Positions 48,749 to 60,692 of a stretch of DNA of 64,000 nucleotides are shown here, piece after piece. The position numbers were made by a program, and so were the translations under genes. Under the pieces are notes generated by a model. It was not told where the DNA came from. It saw only the letters and a list, made by a program, of their open reading frames with translations, and did no database searches. Every line of letters starts with the position of its first letter. The stretch's first letter is position 1. This stretch comes from Helicobacter acinonychis (GTDB lineage: Bacteria; Campylobacterota; Campylobacteria; Campylobacterales; Helicobacteraceae): assembly GCF_900461455.1 (NCBI RefSeq), contig NZ_UGIA01000001.1, positions 310,001 through 374,000 on the forward strand, in the 5' to 3' direction.

Positions 48749-50596
48749 ATGCAAGAAGTCCATGATTATGGGATTAAATTTTGGAGCAATAACGAATTTA
48801 AGATAGAAAAGGGGCTAGTCAAGGTTTGTCATGGCAAAAACCCTGCACTTTTAGAAATCGTTCAAAGCGTGCGCGATAAAGGCTATAGAGGGCCTTTATT
48901 GGTGCGCTTCCCCCATTTGGTGCAAAAACAAATCAAAAGCTTGTTTGATGCGTTTTCTTTGGCGATTAAAGAGTATCAATACAGTGGGGCTTTTAAGGCG
49001 GTTTTCCCTTTAAAGGTCAATCAAATGCCCTCGTTTGTTTTGCCCTTAGTGCAAGGGGCTAAGGGTTTAAACTATGGCTTAGAAGCTGGGAGTAAATCAG
49101 AACTCATCATTGCGATGAGCTACACTAACCCTAAAACCCCCATTACCGTGAATGGCTTTAAAGACAAAGAAATGATTGAGCTTGGCTTTATCGCTAAAAG
49201 CATGCAACATGAGATCACTTTAACGATTGAAGGCTTGAATGAATTGAAAACCATTATCGCTGTGGCTAAACAAAACGAGTTTTTAATCTGCCCTAAAATT
49301 GGCATTCGCATCCGTTTGCACAGTACTGGCATTGGCGTTTGGGCAAAGAGTGGGGGGATCAATTCTAAATTTGGCCTTAGCAGCACGGAAGTGTTAGAAG
49401 CGATGCGCCTTTTAGAAGAAAACGATTTGTTAGAGCATTTTCACATGATACATTTCCACATAGGCTCTCAAATCAGCGATATTTCGCCCTTAAAAAAGGC
49501 TTTAAGAGAAGCAGGTAACTTGTATGCAGAATTGCGTAAAATGGGTGCTAAAAATCTTAATAGCGTGAATATTGGAGGGGGGTTAGCCGTAGAATACACC
49601 CAACACAAGCACCATCAAGATAAAAACTACACTTTAGAGGAATTTAGCGCTGATGTGGTGTTTTTATTGAGAGAAATTGTGAAAAATAAGCAAGAAATAG
49701 AGCCAGATATTTTCATTGAATCAGGCCGTTATATTTCGGCTAACCATGCCGTTTTAGTGGCCCCAGTTTTGGAATTGTTTTCGCATGAATACAATGAAAA
49801 ATCCCTAAAAATCAAAGAAAGTGATAACCCCCCTTTGATTGATGAAATGCTAGACTTGCTCGCTAATATCAATGAAAAAAACGCCATTGAATACTTGCAT
49901 GATAGCTTTGATCACACCGAGTCGTTATTTACGCTTTTTGATTTGGGCTATATTGATTTGATTGATAGGAGCAATACCGAAGTTTTGGCCCATTTGATCG
50001 TCAAAAAAGCGGTGCAGTTGCTTTATTTTAAAGATCATAATGATATTTTACGCATTCAAGAGCAAGTCCAAGAGCGCTATTTATTGAATTGCTCGTTTTT
50101 CCAAAGTTTGCCGGATTATTGGGGTTTGAGGCAGAGTTTCCCAGTCATGCCCTTGAATAAATTAGATGAAAAGCCCACTAGGAGCGCGAGCTTGTGGGAT
50201 ATTACTTGCGATAGCGATGGGGAAATCGCTTTTGACTCCACCAAACCCTTGTTTTTGCATGATATAGATGTGGATGAAGAAGAATACTTTTTAGCGTTCT
50301 TTTTAGTGGGAGCGTATCAAGAAGTTTTGGGCATGAAACACAATTTATTCACGCACCCTACGGAATTTAGCGTGGTTTTTGATGAAAAAGGCGATTATGA
50401 AGTGGAAGATATTTGCGAAGCCCAAACGATTTTAGATGTGTTAGATGATTTAGACTATGACACCAAAGAGATTGAGCGCCTTTTAAAACAAAAAATTGAA
50501 GACAACAACAATTTGGACATGGAAGAAAAGAAAGAAATCATGGGGCGCTTGTATGTCATGTTGAGTGAAAACGGGTATTTGCGCACGATTTCTTAA
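48749..50596 (+). CDS. speA: Biosynthetic arginine decarboxylase
   Basis: This 615-residue PLP enzyme has the Schiff-base lysine in AVFPLKVNQMPSFV, NIGGGLAVEY (phosphate site) and WDITCDSDGEIAF with the catalytic Cys. It produces agmatine from arginine; in H. pylori it contributes to acid resistance. A hairpin follows, shared with the convergent gene. Confidence 0.95.
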   Translation: MQEVHDYGIKFWSNNEFKIEKGLVKVCHGKNPALLEIVQSVRDKGYRGPLLVRFPHLVQKQIKSLFDAFSLAIKEYQYSGAFKAVFPLKVNQMPSFVLPLVQGAKGLNYGLEAGSKSELIIAMSYTNPKTPITVNGFKDKEMIELGFIAKSMQHEITLTIEGLNELKTIIAVAKQNEFLICPKIGIRIRLHSTGIGVWAKSGGINSKFGLSSTEVLEAMRLLEENDLLEHFHMIHFHIGSQISDISPLKKALREAGNLYAELRKMGAKNLNSVNIGGGLAVEYTQHKHHQDKNYTLEEFSADVVFLLREIVKNKQEIEPDIFIESGRYISANHAVLVAPVLELFSHEYNEKSLKIKESDNPPLIDEMLDLLANINEKNAIEYLHDSFDHTESLFTLFDLGYIDLIDRSNTEVLAHLIVKKAVQLLYFKDHNDILRIQEQVQERYLLNCSFFQSLPDYWGLRQSFPVMPLNKLDEKPTRSASLWDITCDSDGEIAFDSTKPLFLHDIDVDEEEYFLAFFLVGAYQEVLGMKHNLFTHPTEFSVVFDEKGDYEVEDICEAQTILDVLDDLDYDTKEIERLLKQKIEDNNNLDMEEKKEIMGRLYVMLSENGYLRTIS

Positions 50597-50660
50597 ATTG
50601 ACGGATTAGAGGGCAGTTGAAAAAAGAAAAATTAAGAGAGATTAAAAAAAAGAGATTAAA

Positions 50661-50690
50661 AAAGGAGACCCCCAAAGAGTAGGGGGGCGG
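50661..50690 (-). terminator. Terminator between speA and the convergent hypothetical gene
   Basis: A CCCCC (50669-50673) and GGGGGG (50682-50687) stem is followed, on the minus strand, by CTCCTTTTTT. It ends the minus-strand gene and may act in both directions. Confidence 0.65.
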
Positions 50691-51590
50691 TTAGTTTTCA
50701 CCCTCCGTCTCGTTTTCTTTAGTTTCCTCCATGATAAAATCATCGAGCATCTCATTATCCATAAGCCCCATGTAAGGCGTGAAATCGTTTAATAAATTTT
50801 TAGTTAAACCGCCACATGAGAGATTATACTTATTGATACCTCCATCGCATAAGAGCTGTGCTATAAACAACACCTCATTTTTATTACTAGGGAGCATATT
50901 ATCCCAAATACCGCCAGGTTTCAACTCCACAATCTCCGCCTCTTGATCTCTCACATACAAAGAAATAAGCTTACAGAAAAGGGTAAGATTACCTAAATTC
51001 ATATTATCAAAAGTGTCGTAATAGCAATTTTCAACATTACGATTTTCTAGTATTTTAGCCCACTCAAGGTCGCTATGCTTATTTAAGCCCTCCGCACACG
51101 ATAAAGCGGTAAGAATGATAGCAGACGCTTGATGTCCTTTTCCTTGATAAAACATAGGGGTTAGTAACGCACCAAGCCTACTTTTTCTATCAGTAAGGAA
51201 ATAGTCTTTAGCCACCACCGAAAAACTAGACTCACTTTTATCTTTAAATCCAAAAGAGAGCTTATACTTGTCCTCTTTAGACTCTTTAGGAGTGGAAGTC
51301 CTTTCTTTCACACTCGGTCCGCTAGTAACGATATTGATACCATCTAAAATGTCCGCTTTTTCTTTTTTGTTTTCAGCACGAATTTTTAGCGCCTCGTTTA
51401 AGGGAACTTTATTAAACCATTTTAGGAACTTATCGCTATTGAAAACATACGAAGCGACTTGACCTTTTTCGCTTTGTAAAGTTACACGATTAAACCCAAT
51501 GCCAATGACTTTAGCCTCTACCACTTTATCTTTGATCGTGGCTTTGACTTTAGTGCCAATTTCCAACTTATTTTCATTTTGAAAACCCAT
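50691..51590 (-). CDS. Hypothetical protein (HP0423-like)
   Basis: The 299-residue protein has an N-terminal SH3-like barrel pattern (IGTKVKATIKDKVVEAKVIG, VTLQSEKGQVASYV) that could bind nucleic acid or protein, a Lys/Glu linker, and a mostly helical C-terminus ending in an acidic tail. No family was recognised. An AAGGAG lies eight bases before the ATG. It is in the minus-strand accessory block but has its own terminator. Confidence 0.65.
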   Translation of the reverse strand: MGFQNENKLEIGTKVKATIKDKVVEAKVIGIGFNRVTLQSEKGQVASYVFNSDKFLKWFNKVPLNEALKIRAENKKEKADILDGINIVTSGPSVKERTSTPKESKEDKYKLSFGFKDKSESSFSVVAKDYFLTDRKSRLGALLTPMFYQGKGHQASAIILTALSCAEGLNKHSDLEWAKILENRNVENCYYDTFDNMNLGNLTLFCKLISLYVRDQEAEIVELKPGGIWDNMLPSNKNEVLFIAQLLCDGGINKYNLSCGGLTKNLLNDFTPYMGLMDNEMLDDFIMEETKENETEGEN

Positions 51591-51746
51591 AAAATACTCC
51601 TTGAATAAAATTTTATTTGCTTTAACAATCGGTTGCGATCACCCTATTTAATGTTATTTATTTTTTTAGCATGGCGTTGTTTCTCCTTTGATGGGTTAAA
51701 GCGAAAAATAGCGTTCAATAAAGAAGCGCTTTTTTGACTATTGCAA

Positions 51747-53592
51747 TCATTTAATCTCTTTCAAAAGATTGTTTTTAAAAGCTTTAATCTCGCTGTCACC
51801 CACTAATGCAGCGATGTTGTAATGCGTGATTAAAAAGTCTAATAATTTTTCGCTCCTTTTCTTTAATCTCTTCAAGCCCAAAAGAAGCGTTTTTAGCCAC
51901 TTCCTTTTCACTATAAGAGCCTTTCATATACCCTTTTCTTTTTTCATCAAAAGGCTTGTTACTTAAAGAGCTGTTAGCGTTTTTAGAAATTAATTAAGAG
52001 CAAATTCCCCAAAGCATGCACGACATGGGGCTTTTTAGCCAAATTTTTTTCTTTGGTGTTATAACCTTTGTCAGGGTTTTTGGGCAAGATATGTTCAATA
52101 CTCTCTATACTGCCATCAAAATTAAGACTCGTTTTAGGGTCATGGTGTAGCTCGTATTCATAAAGCAAGTAATTCAATGCCTTGCCCCACTCATACCATT
52201 TCCTGGGTTTCCTTTTAGAGTGGATATTCTCTTCAAGAAATTCTAAACCGCTATGATTTTGTTTGTTGAAAAAATGCTTTTCTAACTCCGGAAGATCTTC
52301 AATCGTTAGATTTTCTTGCCTCTCTTTATACGATTTCATCGCTTGAAAAGCTGGTTTGATCAATTCGTTTTTAGCTGTATCCCTACCAGCAACCCCATAG
52401 CATAGATTAAAAACCCAAAACGCTCTAAATATTCTAATCTAATAATCCCTCTAATTCTTTAGTGGTATAAGGCTCTTCGTCAGCGCTTTTCCCAACAAGC
52501 TGTATTGTAAAAAGAGAGGGTAATAAAGGCAAGAACGCGTTATCGCTCAAAGCGTTTAGGCGCCGCATTTTGTCTAACAAAACACGCATGTTAGGCGTGA
52601 TTTCAATCTCAAGTTTTTTGTGATCACTAAAAATAAGGGTCATAGCCTTTTCATCAAGCGTGTGCAAGAAATTCCACACTTTAGAAGAATAATAAATATA
52701 AAATAATAAATTATCTATTTTTTCATATTCATCATCCAAGTTTGTGTCATCGTATTTCCTATGTGTGTTAAATTCCATTTCCAATAATCTCTCTTTAAAC
52801 TTGCTGCTGTTTTCACCATAGTAATACGCCACAAAATGCTTTAAAAATTTCTCCAAATCATCGTCTTCAAACGATCTCAAATCGTGATAAATAAGAGTGT
52901 AGGTATCGTTGATATTTTTTTTGAAGGTTTTCTAACTTTTCTTTATCGCAAATCTTGTGCGCTACAAAATGCAAGCGGTTTTTTAACAATTCCAAAGTGG
53001 ATAGATCTTTACCACGATTGTTGATCGTTTCAAAAGAGCTGAATGGATCGATCCTGTTATCATTCAATTCCGCCACGCTAAAAAGCATTTTTTTGGTGAG
53101 GGCATCAAGCATTTTTTCAAGCGTTTCAATAGGGGTATTGCTGATTTTTTCTTTAAAAAATGCATAAGCGTCAATAAAATTTTTAGCGTAAAAAGAAGTT
53201 TTAAACTTTTCTAAATCTTTTTCTTCGGTGATAGCCCTAAAAACTTCGCTTAAGCCATAATAATCATCTTTGTAGGATAGAATGGATTTGAGGTTGGCTG
53301 AAGAATAATTTTCATTTTTAGTGGTTTTTGCTAAAAGACCTAGTAAAATCAAGCTTGTAGCCAATCGTTGCTGGTCGTCTATGATCTCAAAATCAATATC
53401 TCCAAAATCATCTCCAGACTTTCTTAAAGTTAAGCTATGCATGTAATGGAATTTGTTTTCTAGCTTGGAAACATGCTCTAAATCATTCCAAAAATCCTTT
53501 AATTGCCTAATCTGCCATGCATACCCCCTTTGATAACTAGGGATTTCAAACACGCCTTTTTCAATCACTCCGTCTAAATTCAACAATTCCAT
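51747..53592 (-). pseudogene. DUF262/DUF1524 (GmrSD-like) protein gene, frameshifted
   Basis: The gene is broken into three main ORFs (53592-52867, 52880-52434, 52363-51983). The N-terminal part holds FEIPSYQRGYAW and IIDDQQRLATS, where the family has DGQQR. The C-terminal part has the DUF1524 HNH-like SIESIEHILPKNP and HALGNLLLI. Frames rejoin after one base is removed from an A8 run (sense strand; 52915-52922), again near 52436-52440, between 52400 and 52420, and at about 51990, giving a continuous protein to the TGA at 51747-51749. Intact relatives cut modified or foreign DNA or act in phage defence. An AAAGGA site links it to the upstream gene 33 bases away. Confidence 0.8.
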
Positions 53593-53624
53593 TAAAATCC
53601 TTTCTTATCTGAATCAATATTTTT

Positions 53625-54066
53625 TTAACCTTTTCGCTTGATCGATTTTGGTTTTCCAAGTCTGGTGCTGTGCGTAAAATGCCATGTGCTTTTATTGACT
53701 AATTCTTCGTATTCTTGACTCCCTTTTTGAGCGCAAACGCCCTCAACCATTAACGCCCCTTTCTTCATCAGTTCCAATAGTGTCATGGTCAATTTTTAGG
53801 GCAAAAACGCTCCGTTGGACTTCAGCCCCTCTAGTGGTTGAATCCTCATTCACAATGCCAATAACATAATCTGCCTTACGCATGAGTTCAAAATGCTCAT
53901 ATTGAGCCACTTCTCCCCTTCTTGGGCGAAAACCGGTCAAAGTGCATTCATCACACCACTCTTTAAAATTCTTATTTCCTGGAATTGTCCCTTTGTATGC
54001 ACCTGAAACCATGCATAACAACAAATTGTATTTTTCATGCACTTTCAAATCTTCTAATTGAGCCAT
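53625..54066 (-). pseudogene. Deoxyribosyltransferase-like protein, probably frameshifted
   Basis: The ORF starts at ATG 54066 (MAQLEDLKVHEKYN) and stops at 53743 after 107 residues. Removing one base at the C4 run (53756-53759) opens another 43 codons (ALMVEGVCAQKGSQEYEELV...) to TAA at 53625, so the reading frame is probably broken. MRKADYVIGIVNEDSTTRGAEVQRS recalls the DxV...GxxxE core of nucleoside 2-deoxyribosyltransferase-like folds, related to nucleotide-degrading immune effectors; the similarity is weak. It lies upstream of the DUF262 gene on the same strand, probably in one operon. Confidence 0.5.
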
Positions 54067-54111
54067 CGTTTTCTCCTTGTGATTTAACTCTGTAAGTCCC
54101 ACTGATAAAAA
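54062..54111 (-). repeat. Shared 50-bp leader, copy 1 (inverted relative to 60642-60692)
   Basis: Read on the minus strand, TTTTTATCAGTGGGACTTAC continues through AGAGTTAAATCACAAGGAG to ATGGC. It matches 60642-60692 with one substitution and one inserted base. It contains the ribosome site and start codon of the deoxyribosyltransferase-like gene. Similarity stops on both sides. Confidence 0.85.
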
Positions 54112-54222
54112 TGGGGCTTATTGAATTAAATTTTCTAAAAAGATTGTGTTGGTTAAAAAGAGAGTGGATAATAAAAAGTAGGGGATTTTTAAGCGGATTT
54201 TTGTAAAAACTATGGTAGCGCT

Positions 54223-54249
54223 GCTTGAACGGCTTGAACGGCTTGAACG
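54223..54249 (+). repeat. Three tandem copies of a 9-bp unit
   Basis: GCTTGAACG is repeated three times head to tail (54223-54249), followed by a partial GCTTGAG-like copy. It lies in non-coding DNA between the minus-strand accessory genes and the 23S leader. Confidence 0.75.
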
Positions 54250-54410
54250 CTTGAGTGCCACTTCTACCCCTATTTTGAAAAAAGATGACAAGATACATTG
54301 TAATTGTATCTAGTGATATTTAATCAATGGCTAACCACTATTATTTTTGTCTTAAAATTTTATCTTTTAAACAATTTTTTTATTTAAGCAAACTTTAAGC
54401 ATCGTATGTC

Positions 54411-54416
54411 TATAAT
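54411..54416 (+). promoter_or_regulatory. -10 box of the 23S-5S rRNA operon
   Basis: TATAAT lies in a block nearly identical to that before 16S (compare 9568-9573). The leader to 23S is about 360 bases and contains no gene. Confidence 0.7.
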
Positions 54417-54661
54417 TACATTTCGTTTTTAAAGAACGAGCTTTAAAAAGTTCTTCAATTCAAACAACCAAACAAGTTGTTACAAGCCAAAAAGCTTAAA
54501 AAAGCTAAAAGCTCATAACTTGATAAGTTAGAAGAGATTAGAGATTAAACATTTTTAGTCTTCTTGTTAAAAAGGGTTTAAAATTTGAACTTATTATAGC
54601 GAGTTTTTGAATAAAACGGAGTTGTTTGATTTAATATTGTTAATAGCCTATGTAAAAGTAA

Positions 54662-54706
54662 AGTAAAACTACAATGACTCTGTCTTACATTCACTAAGGC
54701 AGTGGT
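54662..54706 (+). other. Left arm of the pre-23S processing stem
   Basis: GTAAAACT and ACTCTGTCTTACATTCACTA, then AGGCAGTGGTA, pair with 57708-57747. The stem closes the 23S precursor and should be cut by RNase III. Confidence 0.8.
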
Positions 54707-54782
54707 AGCGCTAAAGAATATTGGTGCAATTGTCGTTATTCATTATAAAAGGGCGGGTTTTAAAGGATATTTTAAAATTTAA

Positions 54783-57666
<2,884 letters not shown>

Positions 57667-57707
57667 TTGCTTTTTGAATAATATAACGACAAGAAGCATC
57701 AATAAGT

Positions 57708-57747
57708 TACCACTGCCTTACTGAGTGTAAGAGAGTTGGAGTTTTAC
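57708..57747 (+). other. Right arm of the pre-23S processing stem
   Basis: TACCACTGCCTTACTGAGTG, then TAAGAGAGT and AGTTTTAC, are complementary to 54662-54706. Confidence 0.8.
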
Positions 57748-57854
57748 AAAAGACTTTTATAGTTGGTTTTAAGTGGGGATAAGACACGCTCTATTCCTTT
57801 TTAAAATAAAAGGCTATTAATGTCTTCTTGGTTAGAAACAGCTCCCTAATAAAG

Positions 57855-57899
57855 AAAGGGGAGTTAAGGGTAAATGCGGTTTATCTTTAACTCCCTTTT
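57855..57899 (+). other. Hairpin between 23S and 5S
   Basis: AAAGGGGAGTTAA (57855-57867) and TTAACTCCCTTTT (57887-57899) form a strong stem just before 5S rRNA. A processing site is more likely than a terminator because 5S follows at once. Confidence 0.6.
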
Positions 57900-58016
57900 C
57901 CTTGTGCCTTTAGAGAAGAGGAACTACCCAGCTAACCATTCCGAACCTGGAAGTCAAGCTCTTCATCGCTGATGATACTGCTCTTTTCAAGAGTGGGAAT
58001 GTAGGTCGGTGCAGGG
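57899..58016 (+). rRNA. rrf: 5S ribosomal RNA
   Basis: About 118 nt. The ends CCTTGTGCC and GGTGCAGGG pair; AACCATTCCGAACCTGGAAG is the conserved loop A/B region and CGATGATACTG-type loop E sequence follows. It lies 230 bases after 23S in the same operon. Confidence 0.93.
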
Positions 58017-58024
58017 ATAGGGAA

Positions 58025-58681
58025 ATGTTTTTAATTCTGTCTTGTTTTATCTTGTTTGGTTTATTTTTTATGGCTTATTTTTGTGGGACAGCTGAAAAGT
58101 TTGCTAAAATAAGAGCTAGTAACCCTAATTTAAAAAGAACGATAGCTTTCACAGATGAAGAAAGGGCTGACTTGGGCGTTGCCGGTCTTTTTAGGGTTTA
58201 TAAGCATGTGATAGGGGGTCAATACGGAATTATTTCGACCTTTAGGAGTAACTATGATTTAGAAACGAATATGAAGCGGACTAAACAGATCAAAGCAATA
58301 TTGAAAGCCTTATACCCTAAAGTGGGCTTTATTACCATTCAGGGTTCTTAATAAGAAAAAGCTAATGATATTCCACAGAACGAAGTTTCCTTTTTTGTCT
58401 ATACACTCAAAGACCCTCACTGTCTCTTAAAAAAAGAATTTATTGAACTAGGGAACGAGTTCGAGCAAGACAGCATTACTTGGTGTCCTGAAGTGGTAGA
58501 AAAAGGCGGTAAGGTTTATGCTAGATTTAGTCTCATTTGCACCACACCAAACCCTAATGGGGTTGAAGCTTATGACTTCTCTGGTAAAAAGCATAAGAGA
58601 TGTAAATTAGGTCATGTAATAGGAAAATCAGAGATTGTCAGTTTTGGTAGCGATATGAACCCTAGCTCTAAATCCTTTTGA
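58025..58681 (+). pseudogene. DUF3293-like accessory protein gene with in-frame stops (copy A)
   Basis: One reading frame runs from 58025 to 58681 but is interrupted by TAATAA at 58349-58354. The part before encodes GIISTFRSNYDLETNMKRTK and KALYPKVGFITIQG; the part after encodes NEVSFFVYTLKDP and FIELGNEFEQDSITW. This order (aromatic start, RTKQIKAIL helix, YPK-G strand, FFVY strand, LGxxFxQDSI helix) resembles DUF3293. The hydrophobic N-terminus directly after 5S may not be genuine. Function unknown; homologous pieces lie at 58938-59333 and 62589-63150. Confidence 0.5.
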
Positions 58682-58707
58682 GCAGTGTTTTAGGAGAGAA
58701 CTACGGA

Positions 58708-58941
58708 ATGAAAAATTTCAACATTACAAGCGGTAAAGTCAATCAAAGTCTCATCAATGCTATGAGAATTTACAAAATTAAACCGACTTTAAAAATGACC
58801 TTAAGTGGAGCGATGAATAACCCTAACTTAAAGGCGTTTGATGAGCTTACTGAAAAAGAAAAATACAGCATAACCGCTCTTTTCTGTATGAACACCTGCT
58901 TAAGTGCGGGTGTCTTTCAGCTAACAGAGAGTTTAAATTGA
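58708..58941 (+). CDS. Small hypothetical protein
   Basis: This 77-residue protein starts at ATG 58708, 11 bases after AGGAGAG; a TTG at 58678 would add ten residues. It is helical (GKVNQSLINAMRIYKIKPTL, ELTEKEKYSITALFCM), with no recognised family. It overlaps the next ORF by four bases (TTGA). It belongs to the decaying accessory block, so it may not be functional. Confidence 0.45.
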   Translation: MKNFNITSGKVNQSLINAMRIYKIKPTLKMTLSGAMNNPNLKAFDELTEKEKYSITALFCMNTCLSAGVFQLTESLN

Positions 58942-59333
58942 GCTTGTGGCAAGATTACGGGTTTGACACAGCTACTGACATGATTGTGGGTTATTATGGC
59001 GGATCTGTTGATGCTATCTTTTCTCAATACCTAATGAGCGAAGCAGAGAATGTCCAAAGAAACAAGGAATTGGAAGCGGAGATTAAAAAGCGATACCCTA
59101 AAATCGGTTGCATTAAAGTCAATGGCGTTTATTTAGGGAGTAAAGAGCCTAGTTTCCTTATTTACGCTTTACAAGAGAGTGCGGATTTATTGACAACCAT
59201 TAGAGGGCTTGGAGATAAATACGAACAAGATAGCGTTTTGCATTCTGGGAACGACAGAGCGTGGTTGTGTTTCACTACCCCTTTAAAATTCGCATTCTTT
59301 GAGAAAAAAGAAGGAGCAGGGTATAAACCTTGA
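58938..59333 (+). CDS. DUF3293-like accessory protein (copy C)
   Basis: The 131-residue ORF has a TTG start overlapping the preceding stop. It contains AENVQRNKELEAEIKKRYPK, PSFLIYALQESADLLTTIRG and LGDKYEQDSVLHSG, parallel to copy A, and is the least damaged member of the family in this window. The start is uncertain and the N-terminus may be truncated. Function unknown. Confidence 0.5.
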   Translation: MSLWQDYGFDTATDMIVGYYGGSVDAIFSQYLMSEAENVQRNKELEAEIKKRYPKIGCIKVNGVYLGSKEPSFLIYALQESADLLTTIRGLGDKYEQDSVLHSGNDRAWLCFTTPLKFAFFEKKEGAGYKP

Positions 59334-59739
59334 TAAAAGAGATCAAAGGATTAAAGCCGCTAACCACACCAAATATGGACCAGAATTGAGAAATCCCTAA
59401 CTCCCCCAAATTCTTAAAGAATTAATCAGAGACTTTTAAACACACCATAGCCTTGATGAAAAAGTCCTACAAAGCAGTGTCTGTTGGTAGCGTAACGATA
59501 AAGTCCATTAAAGCCAAGCTAGGGAATAACCATTGCCATAAAGTAAGCGCTAGCCATCAAATGGGGGTGTTAAAGTGGTCTCTAGGTTCAACACTAAAAC
59601 CCCTTTTCATTAGACAGCGCGCTTAAAGCCAATCAATTTGATACTAGCACAGGGTTTGGTGTTTGAGTGGTGATAATAAGGTTAGTTTTAAACATGCTAA
59701 CATGTTAAAATTCTTAAGCGATTTTTGCAAGGAAAGTTT
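59334..59739. other. Intergenic region with no recognisable gene
   Basis: About 400 bases without a credible ORF. Short phrases in several frames look like coding remnants, and the block ends with the ribosome site (AAGGAA, 59729-59734) of the following mscS gene. Confidence 0.4.
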
Positions 59740-60564
59740 ATGGATGAAATTAAAACGCTCTTAATAGATTTTTTGCCGTTAGCCAAGTATTTTGGGATAG
59801 TCTTAATCAAAGCCGTTATTATCGCTTGCGTGGGTTTTTATCTTTCGTTTTTCTTGCGCAAAAAAATCGTGAAACTTTTATCCAAAAAAGACGAAATTCT
59901 AGCGAATTTTATCGCACAAGTCGCCTTTGTTTTAATCCTTATCATCACTACAATCATTACGCTCAGTACTTTAGGCGTGCAAACCACCTCCATTATCACC
60001 GTTTTAGGAACGGCAGGGATTGCGGTGGCGTTGGCCTTAAAAGACTCTCTCTCAAGCATTGCTGGAGGGATTATCCTTATTGTGTTGCGCCCTTTTAAAA
60101 AGGGGGATACGGTTGAGCTTTCTGGACTTAATGGTAAGGTGGAGTCTGTCAATCTTTTCAACACTTCTTTGCGTCTTCATGACGGGCGCTTGGCGGTTTT
60201 GCCTAACAGAAATGTCGCTAATTCCAATATCATCAATAGCAATAATACCGAATGTCGGCGCATTGAATGGGTGTGTGGGGTAGGGTATGGGAGCGATATT
60301 GAATTGGTGCATAAGACTATAAAAGATGTCATTGACGCAATGGAAAAAATTGATAAAAACATGCCCACTTTTATTGGAATTACGGATTTTGGACAAAGTT
60401 CATTGAATTTCACTATTAGGGTTTGGGCAAAGATTGAAGATGGGATCTTTAATGTGCGAAGCGAATTGATTGAGCGCATCAAAAACGCCCTAGACGCTAA
60501 CCAGATTGAAATCCCTTTCAATAAGTTAGATATTTCTATTAAAAATCAAGACTCTTCTAAGTGA
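59740..60564 (+). CDS. mscS: Small MscS-family mechanosensitive channel
   Basis: From ATG 59740 (AAGGAA six bases upstream) the protein has 274 residues with three membrane helices. The pore helix is SIITVLGTAGIAVALALKDS and the beta domain has FKKGDTVELSGLNGKVESVN and LPNRNVANSNIINSN. It matches HP0983 as recalled, a gene in a variable region of strain 26695. It is intact and flanked by decayed accessory genes. Confidence 0.9.
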   Translation: MDEIKTLLIDFLPLAKYFGIVLIKAVIIACVGFYLSFFLRKKIVKLLSKKDEILANFIAQVAFVLILIITTIITLSTLGVQTTSIITVLGTAGIAVALALKDSLSSIAGGIILIVLRPFKKGDTVELSGLNGKVESVNLFNTSLRLHDGRLAVLPNRNVANSNIINSNNTECRRIEWVCGVGYGSDIELVHKTIKDVIDAMEKIDKNMPTFIGITDFGQSSLNFTIRVWAKIEDGIFNVRSELIERIKNALDANQIEIPFNKLDISIKNQDSSK

Positions 60565-60641
60565 TTGGTGTGAGATGCATTGATTATAGCAATTTAGGAG
60601 CTAAAAGGTTTTTTATTAATGATAACTAGACATAACAACGC

Positions 60642-60692
60642 TTTTTATCAGTGGGACTTACAGAGTTAAATTACAAGGAGCAAAACGATGGC
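60642..60692 (+). repeat. Shared 50-bp leader, copy 2
   Basis: TTTTTATCAGTGGGACTTAC, then AGAGTTAAATTACAAGGAGC and AAAACGATGGC. It supplies the ribosome site and start of the DUF262 gene at 60688. It is the inverse of 54062-54111, across the 23S-5S operon. Confidence 0.85.

Noticed and set aside
54035..54298. 87-residue minus-strand ORF over the tandem repeats
   Set aside because: No ribosome site. It overlaps the start of the deoxyribosyltransferase-like gene in another frame, and its FKP repeats only reflect the 9-bp tandem repeat.
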